Source of the DNA: ZC4RG29 sp036273935
GTDB taxonomy: Bacteria > Bacteroidota > Bacteroidia > Cytophagales > Cyclobacteriaceae
DNA: 12,710 nucleotides
Reading direction: 5' to 3'
Assembly: GCA_036273935.1 (NCBI GenBank)
Contig: DASUGQ010000457.1
Location: 1 to 12,710 of the forward strand
Positions 6,169-12,710 of the stretch are shown piece after piece. The stretch's first letter is position 1. Every line of letters starts with the position of its first letter. A model generated the notes under the pieces. The model worked only from the letters and a program-made list of their open reading frames with translations. It was not told where the DNA came from and did not search any database. The position numbers and the translations under genes were made by a program.

Positions 6169-8082
6169 TCAAGTCAGTGCATCAAGTTCAACAGCCACCT
6201 CTTCCCATCGTTTATTCGCTTTGTCCAGTTCAGCTTTGATCAATTCAAATTCAGATTGGATTTCTTTCACCTTTTCATTATTCTGATAAACTTCAGGTCT
6301 GGCCATTTCGTTTTCTAGCGTCAGCCTTTGTTCCTGCAGTTTCTCGATAATGGTTTCGACTTTCTTCAACTCCTTTTCAAGTAATTTTACTTTTTCATCG
6401 CCCGATTTTGGTGGTGGCGTTGCTGAAGGTTGAGGTGATGACTTTTTGGCTGGTGGTGCCGGTTTGTCTTCGGCTGTTTGGTCCACTTTGATATTTTTAA
6501 CCCAGTATTCATATTCTTCATAAGTTCCCGGGTATTCCTTGATCTGCTTGTTTTCGATGTACCAAATCTTGTTGGCAATTTGACTAATAAAGTGACGGTT
6601 GTGGGAGACTACGACAAAGCTTCCTTTGTATTGTTGCAGCGCCTGGATAAGAATATTTTCAGAGATAAAATCAAGATGGTTGGTAGGTTCATCAAGTAGA
6701 AGAAAGTTGGCCTCTGATATTAACGTTTTTGCCAATGCGACGCGTGACTTTTCGCCGCCTGAAAGCACCTTGATCTTTTTGAACACGTCATCATCGGAAA
6801 AGAGAAAACACCCAAGGACATTTCTCAATTCCTGTTCAGTCTTTCCGGACCCTGCTTGCTTCAGTTCTTCCAGAATCTCATTGTCAACGTGCAGGTCTTC
6901 CAATTGGTGTTGTGCGTAAAAAGCCTGTATCACATTGTATCCAAGTGTGCGCTCTCCCTCGATGGGCTCGCCTCCATTTATGATTCGCAAGAGGGTTGAT
7001 TTACCCCTTCCGTTCGCGCCGATTAAGGCAATCTTGTCACCGCGCTCAATGGAAACTGAAGTATGTCTTAGTATTTCCAGGTCGCCATACGCCTTGGACA
7101 GGTCTTTCAGCGTGATGATAAAGCGACCCGGCTGTTGGTTAAAAGTAAATCTGAAATTTACTTCAGCAATATCTTCCTGCACTTCATCTATAAGATCCAT
7201 GCGCTCAAGCGCCTTCACTCTTGATTGCACCTGTCGGGCTTTTGTGGCCTTTGCACGAAAACGTTCTATGAATCTTTCTGTTTGACGGATTTTTTGTTGT
7301 TGGTTTTCATAGGCATTCTGTTGGATCTCCTGTCGCAGTTCTTTTTCCTTTAAATAAAAAGAGTAGTTGCCATCGTAAGTAACCAGTTGTTGATTGGTAA
7401 CATCCACCGTCTTGGTAATGACATTATCCAGGAATCTGCGGTCGTGAGAAACCACGATTACAGCTCCGTCGTAATTGCGGAGATAGTTCTCAACCCACTC
7501 GATAGACGGAAGGTCAAGGTGGTTGGTGGGTTCGTCCAACATTAATAATGAGGGATTCTCCAGGAGAAGCTTTGCCAACATTACGCGCATGCGCCATCCA
7601 CCTGAAAACTCTTTTAAAGGACGATGTAGATCGGCCGTGGCAAACCCAATTCCTTCCAAAACTTCTTCAGCCTTCGATTGCATAGTGTATCCATCGAGGT
7701 GCTCGAATTTTTCCTGAAGTTTACTAAGTTTCTCAACAAGGCTATCCGAATATTCGGTTTCGAGTTTCTTGATGACCTTCTCCAGTTCACGTTGCGTATC
7801 CACAGCTTCTTTAAACGCCTCCATAGCGACGGTAAGAATAGTGTCTTCAGTCTGATAGGACAGAAGATCCTGATTTAGGAATCCAATCGTACAATTATTG
7901 CTCATGCTAATAGAGCCCTCCGAGACTTTCAGGTCTCCGTGAATGAGCTTCAATAAAGTGGATTTCCCCCTTCCGTTGAGTCCAATCAAACCGATCTTGT
8001 CTTTGGGCTTGATAAACATGCTCGCACCCTCATAAAGCGCTCTGCCACCAATGAAATAGGAAATGTTCGAAATTGAAATCAT
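6169..8082 (-). CDS. ABC-F family ATPase (ribosome-associated translation factor)
   Basis: The 637-residue protein carries two ATP-binding cassettes and no membrane segment, which defines the ABC-F family. Members bind the ribosomal E site and adjust translation; some protect against ribosome-targeting antibiotics. Cassette 1 has Walker A GLNGRGKST (34-42), signature FSGGWRMR (159-166), Walker B LLMLDEPTNHLD (179-190) with catalytic Glu184, and SHDRRF (212-217). Cassette 2 has GANGRGKST (355-363), LSGGEKSR (440-447), LLLDEPTNHLD (461-471) with Glu465, and SHNRHF (493-498). Between them a basic helical linker, QTERFIERFRAKATKARQVQ (267-286), is the P-site tRNA interaction region. A Pro-rich hinge (about 540-560) leads to a C-terminal coiled coil (563-637), as in Uup and YheS-like members. 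The second cassette has Asn for the usual Asp after the switch His. Linker length gives no particular sign of an antibiotic-resistance type. The gene stands alone; ATG 8082 directly precedes the conserved cassette start. Confidence 0.95.
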   Translation of the reverse strand: MISISNISYFIGGRALYEGASMFIKPKDKIGLIGLNGRGKSTLLKLIHGDLKVSEGSISMSNNCTIGFLNQDLLSYQTEDTILTVAMEAFKEAVDTQRELEKVIKKLETEYSDSLVEKLSKLQEKFEHLDGYTMQSKAEEVLEGIGFATADLHRPLKEFSGGWRMRVMLAKLLLENPSLLMLDEPTNHLDLPSIEWVENYLRNYDGAVIVVSHDRRFLDNVITKTVDVTNQQLVTYDGNYSFYLKEKELRQEIQQNAYENQQQKIRQTERFIERFRAKATKARQVQSRVKALERMDLIDEVQEDIAEVNFRFTFNQQPGRFIITLKDLSKAYGDLEILRHTSVSIERGDKIALIGANGRGKSTLLRIINGGEPIEGERTLGYNVIQAFYAQHQLEDLHVDNEILEELKQAGSGKTEQELRNVLGCFLFSDDDVFKKIKVLSGGEKSRVALAKTLISEANFLLLDEPTNHLDFISENILIQALQQYKGSFVVVSHNRHFISQIANKIWYIENKQIKEYPGTYEEYEYWVKNIKVDQTAEDKPAPPAKKSSPQPSATPPPKSGDEKVKLLEKELKKVETIIEKLQEQRLTLENEMARPEVYQNNEKVKEIQSEFELIKAELDKANKRWEEVAVELDALT

Positions 8083-8166
8083 GGGCGCAAAAATATGATG
8101 TTTTATGGAATCTGATAGCCCGAATTCGATGATTTGTTCCTGCTAAATCAAAAACCCTTTCTGTAA

Positions 8167-8198
8167 CAAAAAATATTATCCAATTTTGACTAAACAAA
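8167..8198 (-). promoter_or_regulatory. Candidate Bacteroidota promoter for the ABC-F gene
   Basis: On the minus strand TTTG (8198-8195) is followed by a 19-base spacer and TATTTTTTG (8175-8167). This is close to the TTTG/TAnnTTTG consensus with one extra base, the same form as the candidate upstream of the Plug gene. It would leave a leader of about 75-80 bases before ATG 8082. The -33 part lies in the loop of the inverted repeat at 8187-8208. The surrounding sequence is A+T rich, so confidence is low. Confidence 0.32.
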
Positions 8199-8208
8199 TT
8201 TTTAGTCA
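8187..8208. promoter_or_regulatory. Inverted repeat abutting the dehydrogenase start codon, possible operator
   Basis: TGACTAAA (8187-8194) and TTTAGTCA (8201-8208) are perfect 8-base inverse complements around the 6-base spacer CAAATT. The last base is the A of the ATG of the dehydrogenase gene, and the spacer holds the -33 element proposed for the divergent ABC-F gene. Such a dyad between divergent genes could be a repressor site, or in RNA a small hairpin at the ribosome landing site. An 8-base dyad with a short spacer can arise by chance in a window this size. Confidence 0.4.
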
Positions 8209-9368
8209 TGAAGAGTTCGTATGCAGCCATTCTCATCGTCGTCATGTGCTCGACTTGCGCCCATTCAACTAAAGAGAGCGAGGAAGTTACGACAGAAGGT
8301 GAAGCAGCGATAACGGAATATTCCAAAACGTTACCGCTCGATAAAATTGTTTTGCCTGAAGGTTTTAAGATTGGTGTGTATGCAGAAGTGAAGGATGCCA
8401 GGTCAATGGCGCAGAGTCCCTCGGGTGTGATCTATGTTGGCAACAAGGATGGAGATAAAGTCTATGCAATAAAGGACACCGACAATGATTTTAAAGCTGA
8501 CAGGCGCTGGGTTGTTGCTTCCGGTTTGAATATGCCGAATGGTGTGGCTTTTAAAAATGGCGATTTATACGTGGCAGAGGTGAGCCGAATTCTAAAATTC
8601 CCTCACGTGGAAAAAGACCTGGGTACTCCCCATGATCCTGTTGTGCTGAATAAGGAATATCCCACAGAAACACATCATGGATGGAAGTATATAGCGTTCG
8701 GCCCGGACGGTAAGTTGTACGTTCCGGTTGGCGCGCCTTGCAACATCTGCGAACCAAAGGAGATCTATGCGTCGATAACCCGGATTAATGGCGATGGATC
8801 AGGCAGAGAAATATATGCTCATGGCATTCGCAATTCTGTTGGGTTTACGTGGCACCCCCTGACAAATGAATTGTGGTTCACTGATAATGGACGTGATATG
8901 CTAGGAGATGATATTCCACCTTGTGAGTTGAACCGTGCACCGGCGGCGGGAATGCACTTTGGTTATCCGTATTGCCACGGTGGAGACATAAGCGATCCGG
9001 ATTTTGGAAGGAAACATCCTTGCAGCGATTTCACACCTCCCGCTCAAAGATTAGGACCGCATGTGGCTCCCTTGGGATTAAAATTCTACACAGGCGATAT
9101 GTTCCCTTCTGCATACAAGAATAACATTATCATAGCTGAACACGGATCGTGGAACCGGTCGAAGAAAATAGGATACCGTTTAAGCCTCGTAAAGATTGAA
9201 AACAATGTCAATGCCGTTTCGTACGAAACATTTGCCAGTGGGTGGCTGGATGAAGATAAGCAAGAGGCATGGGGACGACCAGTTGATGTGCTGGTCTTGC
9301 CAGACGGGTCTATGCTTGTTTCTGATGACCAGGCAGGCGTTATTTATAGAATTCATTACTCAAAATAG
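8208..9368 (+). CDS. PQQ-type sorbosone/glucose dehydrogenase-like exported protein
   Basis: The 386-residue protein belongs to the soluble glucose/sorbosone dehydrogenase group (COG2133), six-bladed beta-propellers that oxidise sugars or related alcohols and aldehydes using PQQ in the periplasm. Visible hallmarks are the opening LPEGFKIGVYAE (49-60), ARSMAQSPSGVIYVG (64-78), NMPNGVAFKNGDLYVAE (108-124), the HHGWKYIAFGPDGKLYVPVG stretch (156-175), ITRINGDGS, YAHGIRNSVGFTWHP (203-217), LWFTDNGRDMLGDD (222-235), IIAEHGSWNR (308-317) and GRPVDVLVLPDGSMLVSDD (356-374). His157 and Arg208-Asn209 correspond by pattern to PQQ-contacting His144 and Arg228-Asn229 of the Acinetobacter enzyme; this is by eye. 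No CxxCH haem site is present, so an external electron acceptor would be needed. The N-terminus is a short hydrophobic signal ending in VVMCSTC, with Cys14 and Cys17 but no canonical lipobox. Substrate is unknown. The next gene follows after 37 bases, probably co-transcribed. Confidence 0.88.
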   Translation: MKSSYAAILIVVMCSTCAHSTKESEEVTTEGEAAITEYSKTLPLDKIVLPEGFKIGVYAEVKDARSMAQSPSGVIYVGNKDGDKVYAIKDTDNDFKADRRWVVASGLNMPNGVAFKNGDLYVAEVSRILKFPHVEKDLGTPHDPVVLNKEYPTETHHGWKYIAFGPDGKLYVPVGAPCNICEPKEIYASITRINGDGSGREIYAHGIRNSVGFTWHPLTNELWFTDNGRDMLGDDIPPCELNRAPAAGMHFGYPYCHGGDISDPDFGRKHPCSDFTPPAQRLGPHVAPLGLKFYTGDMFPSAYKNNIIIAEHGSWNRSKKIGYRLSLVKIENNVNAVSYETFASGWLDEDKQEAWGRPVDVLVLPDGSMLVSDDQAGVIYRIHYSK

Positions 9369-9405
9369 GCCCTCGCCAACACGTTAATTAATATGATTTC
9401 TTCTC

Positions 9406-10182
9406 ATGCACCCAATCCTTTTTGAAATAGGGGAGGTCGCCGTCTATAGCTACGGCTTCATGATTGCCATCGGGGTAATCGGAGGCGTCTCCTATATGGC
9501 AATTCGCGGAAAGAAGGAAATAGGATTATCATTTGATTTAGCCAATTCTCTTTTTCTTTACATTTTTGCTGCAGCATTTATTGGCGGAAAAGTCTTTTTG
9601 TTCTTTGAAAATCCATCCTATTACAGCCATCAACCTGAGCAATTGTTTACAGGAAGAGGATTTGTTTTTTACGGATCATTTCTATTTACTATTCCCACCA
9701 TGTTTTGGTTTTTTAAAAAACACAAGCTGCCGGTTTATCAAATGCTCGACATCATGGCGATTACAACCTGCATCGTTCATGTGTTTGGTCGTATAGGATG
9801 CTTCATGGCAGGTTGTTGCTATGGCAAGCCAACGGATAGTTTATTTGGAATTACGTTTACGGACCCTGCATGTCATGCCAATCCGCTGAATACTCCGCTT
9901 CATCCTACACAATTGTATGAGGCATTTTTTATTTTATCGGTGATGATATTTCTGCTTTACGTTCGCGATCGGAAGACTTTCCATGGGCAATTGTTTTTAC
10001 TGTACATGCTTTTGTACGGGGCAGGCAGATTTTTGCTTGAATACTTTCGAGGTGATATCGAAAGGGGGTTCATCATCAAAAATTTACTCTCGCATTCCCA
10101 GCTCATTGCCATCATGATTATCGGTGTGGTATTAATGATTTATTTCCGTTGGTCTAAACGAAACAGGCTGGCTCTAAAATAA
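9406..10182 (+). CDS. Lgt-family membrane protein (prolipoprotein diacylglyceryl transferase-like) with variant signature
   Basis: Lgt moves a diacylglyceryl group from phosphatidylglycerol to the lipobox cysteine of pre-lipoproteins in the inner membrane. This 258-residue protein has the family length, about seven hydrophobic segments (roughly 15-33, 45-66, 87-103, 113-127, 171-186, 195-210, 232-247) and family motifs: YSYGFMIAIGV (14-24), HVFGRIGCFMAGCCYGKPT (125-143), HPTQLYEAFF (166-175) and GRFLLEYFRGD (207-217). Compared by eye with E. coli Lgt, counterparts of Tyr26 (Tyr16), Arg143 (Arg129), Gly154 (Gly140), Arg239 (Arg208) and Glu243 (Glu212) are kept. His103, Asn146 and Glu151 are replaced by Tyr89, Cys132 and Cys137. 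It therefore looks like the Cys-rich CCYG branch of the family rather than the housekeeping enzyme, so no gene symbol is given. It follows the dehydrogenase gene by 37 bases. The family is clear; the reaction is not. Confidence 0.85.
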   Translation: MHPILFEIGEVAVYSYGFMIAIGVIGGVSYMAIRGKKEIGLSFDLANSLFLYIFAAAFIGGKVFLFFENPSYYSHQPEQLFTGRGFVFYGSFLFTIPTMFWFFKKHKLPVYQMLDIMAITTCIVHVFGRIGCFMAGCCYGKPTDSLFGITFTDPACHANPLNTPLHPTQLYEAFFILSVMIFLLYVRDRKTFHGQLFLLYMLLYGAGRFLLEYFRGDIERGFIIKNLLSHSQLIAIMIIGVVLMIYFRWSKRNRLALK

Positions 10183-10213
10183 AACTCTCCAGCAGATGAC
10201 TGCCGGAGAGTTT
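10182..10213. terminator. Bidirectional hairpin terminator between convergent genes
   Basis: AAACTCTCC (10182-10190) pairs perfectly with GGAGAGTTT (10205-10213). After one A/C mismatch the stem continues as GCAG (10192-10195) with CTGC (10200-10203) around the loop ATGA, giving a 13-pair hairpin. It begins at the last base of the Lgt-family stop codon and lies 13 bases beyond the stop of the minus-strand DUF1080 gene. On the minus strand the stem runs into TTTTATTTTAG, a good intrinsic-terminator tail; on the plus strand only three T follow the stem. Confidence 0.85.
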
Positions 10214-10226
10214 ACAAAAGAAATTA

Positions 10227-10973
10227 TTACAATTCCCGCACCCAAATATTCCGATAGCTCACGAGATTTCCGTGGTCTTGCAGTTTGATCGATGCTTTGC
10301 CATGCTTTTCGTACAGCGGGAATCCAATATATTGTGTCGACCCCCATATGGTTGCATGATTCAACAACAGAACTCCGTTATGAATGACGGTCACGTAGGC
10401 TGGTATCACCGCTCGCCCGTCGTCGTCAAAACGTGGAGCAGTATAGATAATGTCATAAATTTGCCATTCACCTGGTTTCTTGCATGCATTAGCCAAAGGA
10501 ACTTGCTGCTTATATATTGACCCAGCCTGTCCGTTGATGTAGGTTTTGTTTTCGTAGTTGTCTAACACTTGCACCTCGTATCGCTCTTGCAGGAAAATTC
10601 CACTGTTGCCTCGTCCCTGACTTACTTTCGAAGGATCAACGACTTCAGGTGAACGCCATTCAATATGCAATTGCATATCACCGAATTCTCTTTTAGTCTT
10701 CATATCCTTTTTGCCCGGTGCGACGGTCACGGCTCCATCCTTTAAGGTCCACTTTGCAGCAGATCCATCATCTGCAGAGACCCATTCATCGAGATTTTTA
10801 CCGTTGAAAAGAACGATGGCGTCAGACGGTGGGGATCCAGGGTCACCGGTGGTCACGATCTTTGGCTGAGGTTCCCACACCTCTGTTGATTCTGGTGTCC
10901 TCTTGTCAGTTTGTGCAGAGGCAAATGTGCCCGACAGTAATAATAGACAGGCTGCATAGTTTAATGATCTCAT
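10227..10973 (-). CDS. Exported DUF1080 (3-keto-disaccharide hydrolase-like) protein
   Basis: The 248-residue protein has a signal peptide (MRSLNYAACLLLLSGTFASA, 1-20, then Gln-Thr) and one DUF1080 domain (PF06439) from about residue 51 to the end. Recognisable family blocks are IVLFNGKNLDEWVS (53-66), KWTLKDGAVTV (74-84), FGDMQLHIEWRSP (97-109), GRGNSGIFLQERYEVQVLDN (120-139), KPGEWQIYDIIYTAP (166-180), VTVIHNGVLLLNH (194-206) and DHGNLVSYRNIWVREL at the C-terminus. The domain has a concanavalin-like beta-sandwich fold; characterised members hydrolyse 3-keto-glycosides and many are predicted to act on plant or microbial saccharides. Periplasmic or surface location is expected. It lies 40 bases after the unknown exported gene on the same strand and is probably the last gene of that run, closed by the hairpin terminator. 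The actual substrate cannot be read from the sequence. Confidence 0.9.
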   Translation of the reverse strand: MRSLNYAACLLLLSGTFASAQTDKRTPESTEVWEPQPKIVTTGDPGSPPSDAIVLFNGKNLDEWVSADDGSAAKWTLKDGAVTVAPGKKDMKTKREFGDMQLHIEWRSPEVVDPSKVSQGRGNSGIFLQERYEVQVLDNYENKTYINGQAGSIYKQQVPLANACKKPGEWQIYDIIYTAPRFDDDGRAVIPAYVTVIHNGVLLLNHATIWGSTQYIGFPLYEKHGKASIKLQDHGNLVSYRNIWVREL

Positions 10974-11013
10974 ACGCTTAAATTGATTTTACGCTTGGAA
11001 TTAATTTACATGT

Positions 11014-11547
11014 TCAAAAGTCATTTGCAATATTTTCAATTTTCTTGGCTTTATCGTCGCTCATCATTTTCGGAACGGTGAATGACCTGTACTCCAGCAG
11101 CAGTTCTTTTTTTGAGATTGATTCATAGTTGAGAATCATTTTATCACTTTTCCAGAAGTAACGAATATTCTTCGCGTCATAGGTCGTGGGGCCGTAAACA
11201 CTTTCCATTGCCTTCATCAGTCGCGGGTCTTTCTCGGTTGTGACTTTTATCTCGTAGACAAGGTCGCGATAAGTTTTTACTTCTATCTTATGAACTTTTA
11301 TTTCGCCAATCATTGAATAGTCCGGGTGTTCAATTTCATACAATTTGGATGGATTAACATTATCCGCCTCTTTAAATTCTTTCTTCAGTTTCACGCCCCT
11401 CACGGAGTCCAATGGCTGTCCAAGCTTGATATCTTTAAAACCGCTTCGTTTATCAAGCTCACCCTCCTGTTGTGCTTGTGTTTCTGAAAAATTCAGCAAC
11501 AAAGCGAAACATATAATGTATGGCGTACAAATTGACCTAAGGCTCAT
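11014..11547 (-). CDS. Exported protein of unknown function
   Basis: I do not recognise a named family. From the ATG at 11547 (MSLRSICTPY) the protein has 177 residues; an in-frame TTG lies two codons upstream. Residues 1-27 form a signal peptide with hydrophobic core YIICFALLLNF and a likely cut near TQAQ. The mature part is rich in Lys and Glu and begins GFKDIKLGQPLDSV, a motif layout seen in various exported hypothetical proteins. It continues with a predicted strand-rich middle, KVHKIEVKTYRDLVYEIKVT, then a helix and MESVYGPTTYD, then FWKSDKMILNYESISKKE and a helical tail. This could be a small mixed alpha/beta periplasmic domain. Its start overlaps the end of the DUF2911 gene by 11 bases, so the two are likely coupled, and DUF1080 follows. 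No catalytic motif is visible. Confidence 0.75.
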   Translation of the reverse strand: MSLRSICTPYIICFALLLNFSETQAQQEGELDKRSGFKDIKLGQPLDSVRGVKLKKEFKEADNVNPSKLYEIEHPDYSMIGEIKVHKIEVKTYRDLVYEIKVTTEKDPRLMKAMESVYGPTTYDAKNIRYFWKSDKMILNYESISKKELLLEYRSFTVPKMMSDDKAKKIENIANDF

Positions 11548-12067
11548 CGGCAAATCGGATTGGTATTGTAACTTTGGTTCGATCCCACATCATACTTAAC
11601 TCGGCTTTGTCATTATTTTGATCAATCCTGATGGTGAACGGTTCGTAGACTGTATCCAAATTTTGTACCGGAACGTCAAACCTCAGGACGTCGAGTTTTT
11701 GATTATAGTTGTACGATCCCCAGAGACCAAGCTCTGCGTTAATGATAATCGTCCATTTGATTTTGTCAGGGATGGAGAAAATGGAATAGGTACCCGCTTT
11801 AAGTAATATACCATTGATAAATATGTCTTTAGTAATGGTTAGCTCGGTTGCTTCGTTTGCCCCCGTTCTCCACACCTGGTCAAAAGGAACCAGCTCGCCA
11901 AAAACTTCGCGGCCTCTTTTTTGAGGTTGACTATAAGTAATTTTCATGTACGTGTTTTTGTACCGCGTTGAAACGACAGCCAGCGGACTCAACCTTGGTT
12001 TAAGTGCCTCCTGTGCAAAACACTGTAAACAAATGAACGAAAAGACGAATCCAAGGATGAACTTCAT
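11537..12067 (-). CDS. Exported DUF2911 family protein
   Basis: From ATG 12067 the protein has 176 residues and opens with a clear signal peptide (MKFILGFVFSFICLQCFAQ). An in-frame ATG at 12103 would add twelve polar residues in front of the signal and is disfavoured. The mature part matches DUF2911 (PF11138), a family frequent in Bacteroidota. Its key blocks are ITYSQPQKRGREVFGELVPF (43-62) and DQVWRTGANEATELTITKDI (63-82), then LLKAGTYSIFSIP (88-100), WTIIINAELGLWGSYNY (105-121), LRFDVPV (128-134) and ELSMMWDRTKVTIPI (156-170). The biochemical function is not established. The gene starts a minus-strand run with the unknown exported gene, which overlaps it by 11 bases, and the DUF1080 gene, so a shared role in the periplasm is likely but unproven. 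The gene upstream, dCMP deaminase, is divergent with about 140 bases between start codons and no convincing promoter motif. Confidence 0.9.
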   Translation of the reverse strand: MKFILGFVFSFICLQCFAQEALKPRLSPLAVVSTRYKNTYMKITYSQPQKRGREVFGELVPFDQVWRTGANEATELTITKDIFINGILLKAGTYSIFSIPDKIKWTIIINAELGLWGSYNYNQKLDVLRFDVPVQNLDTVYEPFTIRIDQNNDKAELSMMWDRTKVTIPIRFADEP

Positions 12068-12208
12068 TTGGCAATATAAAAAATTAATGCAGTTCGTCTC
12101 CATGGCTTCGTGTTCAATCTGATAGCCGGTTGGCAGGTGCTAAAGGAACTGAAAATCCTTATGAGCAAAGGCATCGGACCTAAGTGCAAAAGTTATATTT
12201 TTACCCGC

Positions 12209-12691
12209 ATGTCAAGACCTGAGTTTGAGGATATTTTTATGGAGTTGGCCGTTAACCTGGCTCGTCGTTCCCACTGTATTAAAAGACACGTCGGCGCCGT
12301 ACTGGTTAAGGATACAAGGATCATTTCCATCGGCTACAATGGGCCGCCCTCCGGAACTCATAACTGTGATGAGGAATGGCCGGAAGTGGGATGTCCTCGT
12401 GATTCTAAAGGGGGATGTTCGTTAGCGATACACGCTGAGCAAAACGCAATCCTTTATGCCGTGAAAAATAAGACTTCAGTTGAAAAGGCGACGCTCTATG
12501 TTACCTTGTCCCCTTGTCTCGCATGTGCTCGCATCATTTACACCATGGGGATAGGGAAGGTTATCTTTCTCAATTCATATGCCGAGCACAAAGGTATTGC
12601 TTCCGATGAAGGAGTGGATTTCTTGAGAAAGTTTGGCGTGCAGGTTGAAAAATATGCTGGCACATTATCCAACGTTACACACATGATTTGA
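12209..12691 (+). CDS. Deoxycytidylate (dCMP) deaminase
   Basis: The enzyme hydrolyses dCMP to dUMP, the precursor for thymidylate synthesis, in the cytoplasm. From ATG 12209 the protein has 160 residues, the usual size. The zinc-dependent deaminase motifs are present: HAEQNAI (76-82) with zinc ligand His76 and proton-shuttling Glu78, and SPCLACARIIYTMGI (101-115) with zinc ligands Cys103 and Cys106. The nucleotide-recognition and family blocks are SHCIKRHVGAVLVKD (21-35), IISIGYNGPPSGTHNCDE (38-55) and GCPRDSKGGCSLAIHAEQ (61-78). The additional Cys/His set (His51, Cys53, Cys62, Cys70) fits the second, structural metal site of phage-type and ComEB-like dCMP deaminases. The frame extends upstream to GTG 12110, but the extra 33 residues lack homology, so MSRPEFEDIF is the chosen start. 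It is a single gene in this window; 19 bases follow its stop. Confidence 0.94.
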   Translation: MSRPEFEDIFMELAVNLARRSHCIKRHVGAVLVKDTRIISIGYNGPPSGTHNCDEEWPEVGCPRDSKGGCSLAIHAEQNAILYAVKNKTSVEKATLYVTLSPCLACARIIYTMGIGKVIFLNSYAEHKGIASDEGVDFLRKFGVQVEKYAGTLSNVTHMI

Positions 12692-12710
12692 CCAAACGAG
12701 AAGTTATTTG

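Noticed and set aside
6935..7285. Several plus-strand open frames of 60-116 residues within the ABC-F gene.
   Set aside because: They are antisense shadows of a highly conserved ATPase whose codon constraints leave the opposite frames open.
10974..10999. Repeated ACGCTT hexamer in the gap upstream of the DUF1080 gene.
   Set aside because: Two short copies in A+T-rich sequence are not enough to propose a binding site.
12110..12208. GTG-initiated extension of dCMP deaminase by 33 residues.
   Set aside because: Homologues start close to the first helix, which matches ATG 12209; the extension has no family motif.
1..12710. A CRISPR array or other regularly spaced direct repeats near cas6.
   Set aside because: Reading both strands I found no repeat of 24-40 bases recurring at regular spacing; the region right of cas6 is solid coding sequence.

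Overview
The window looks like a chromosomal stretch of a Bacteroidota bacterium, most likely of the Cytophagales type. Supporting signs are a type IX secretion system (T9SS) Plug protein (DUF5103), an ECF sigma factor followed by a membrane-anchored protein with an outer-membrane barrel-like end, an LVIVD-repeat lipoprotein, DUF2911 and DUF1080 exported proteins, near absence of Shine-Dalgarno sites, and promoter candidates of the Bacteroidota -33/-7 type. I see no insertion sequence, integrase, tRNA or CRISPR array. Coding density is high and no gene-free stretch exceeds about 150 bases.

Layout. (1) 28-828 (+) encodes a Cas6-family CRISPR RNA endoribonuclease at the left edge; any partner cas genes or array would lie to the left, outside the window. 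Its stop codon overlaps that of the convergent T9SS Plug gene (825-2120, -). (2) 2209-6166 (+) is a co-directional four-gene run: ECF sigma factor, a 20-base-overlapping protein with a short cytoplasmic head, one membrane helix and a C-terminal barrel-like region, an LVIVD-repeat lipoprotein, and an overlapping small exported barrel-like protein. (3) 6169-8082 (-) is an ABC-F translation-factor ATPase, divergent from (4) 8208-10182 (+), a PQQ-type sorbosone/glucose dehydrogenase-like protein and an Lgt-family membrane protein with an altered active-site signature. A strong hairpin terminator at 10182-10213 separates this pair from (5) 12067-10227 (-), a three-gene run of exported proteins (DUF2911, an unknown protein, DUF1080). 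(6) 12209-12691 (+) is dCMP deaminase, divergent from that run.

How they fit together. Much of the window concerns the cell envelope: secretion through the outer membrane (Plug), envelope-sensing transcription (ECF plus candidate anti-sigma), lipoprotein-type surface or periplasmic proteins, and exported carbohydrate-related proteins. The Cas6 gene, the ABC-F factor and dCMP deaminase are unrelated neighbours.

No wholly new system is evident. The points most worth a second look are a Cas6 that appears to lack the usual catalytic Tyr and His, an Lgt paralogue with Cys in place of key Asn and Glu residues, a sigma-linked protein that joins an inner-membrane anchor to a barrel-like domain, and two inverted repeats placed exactly at start codons.
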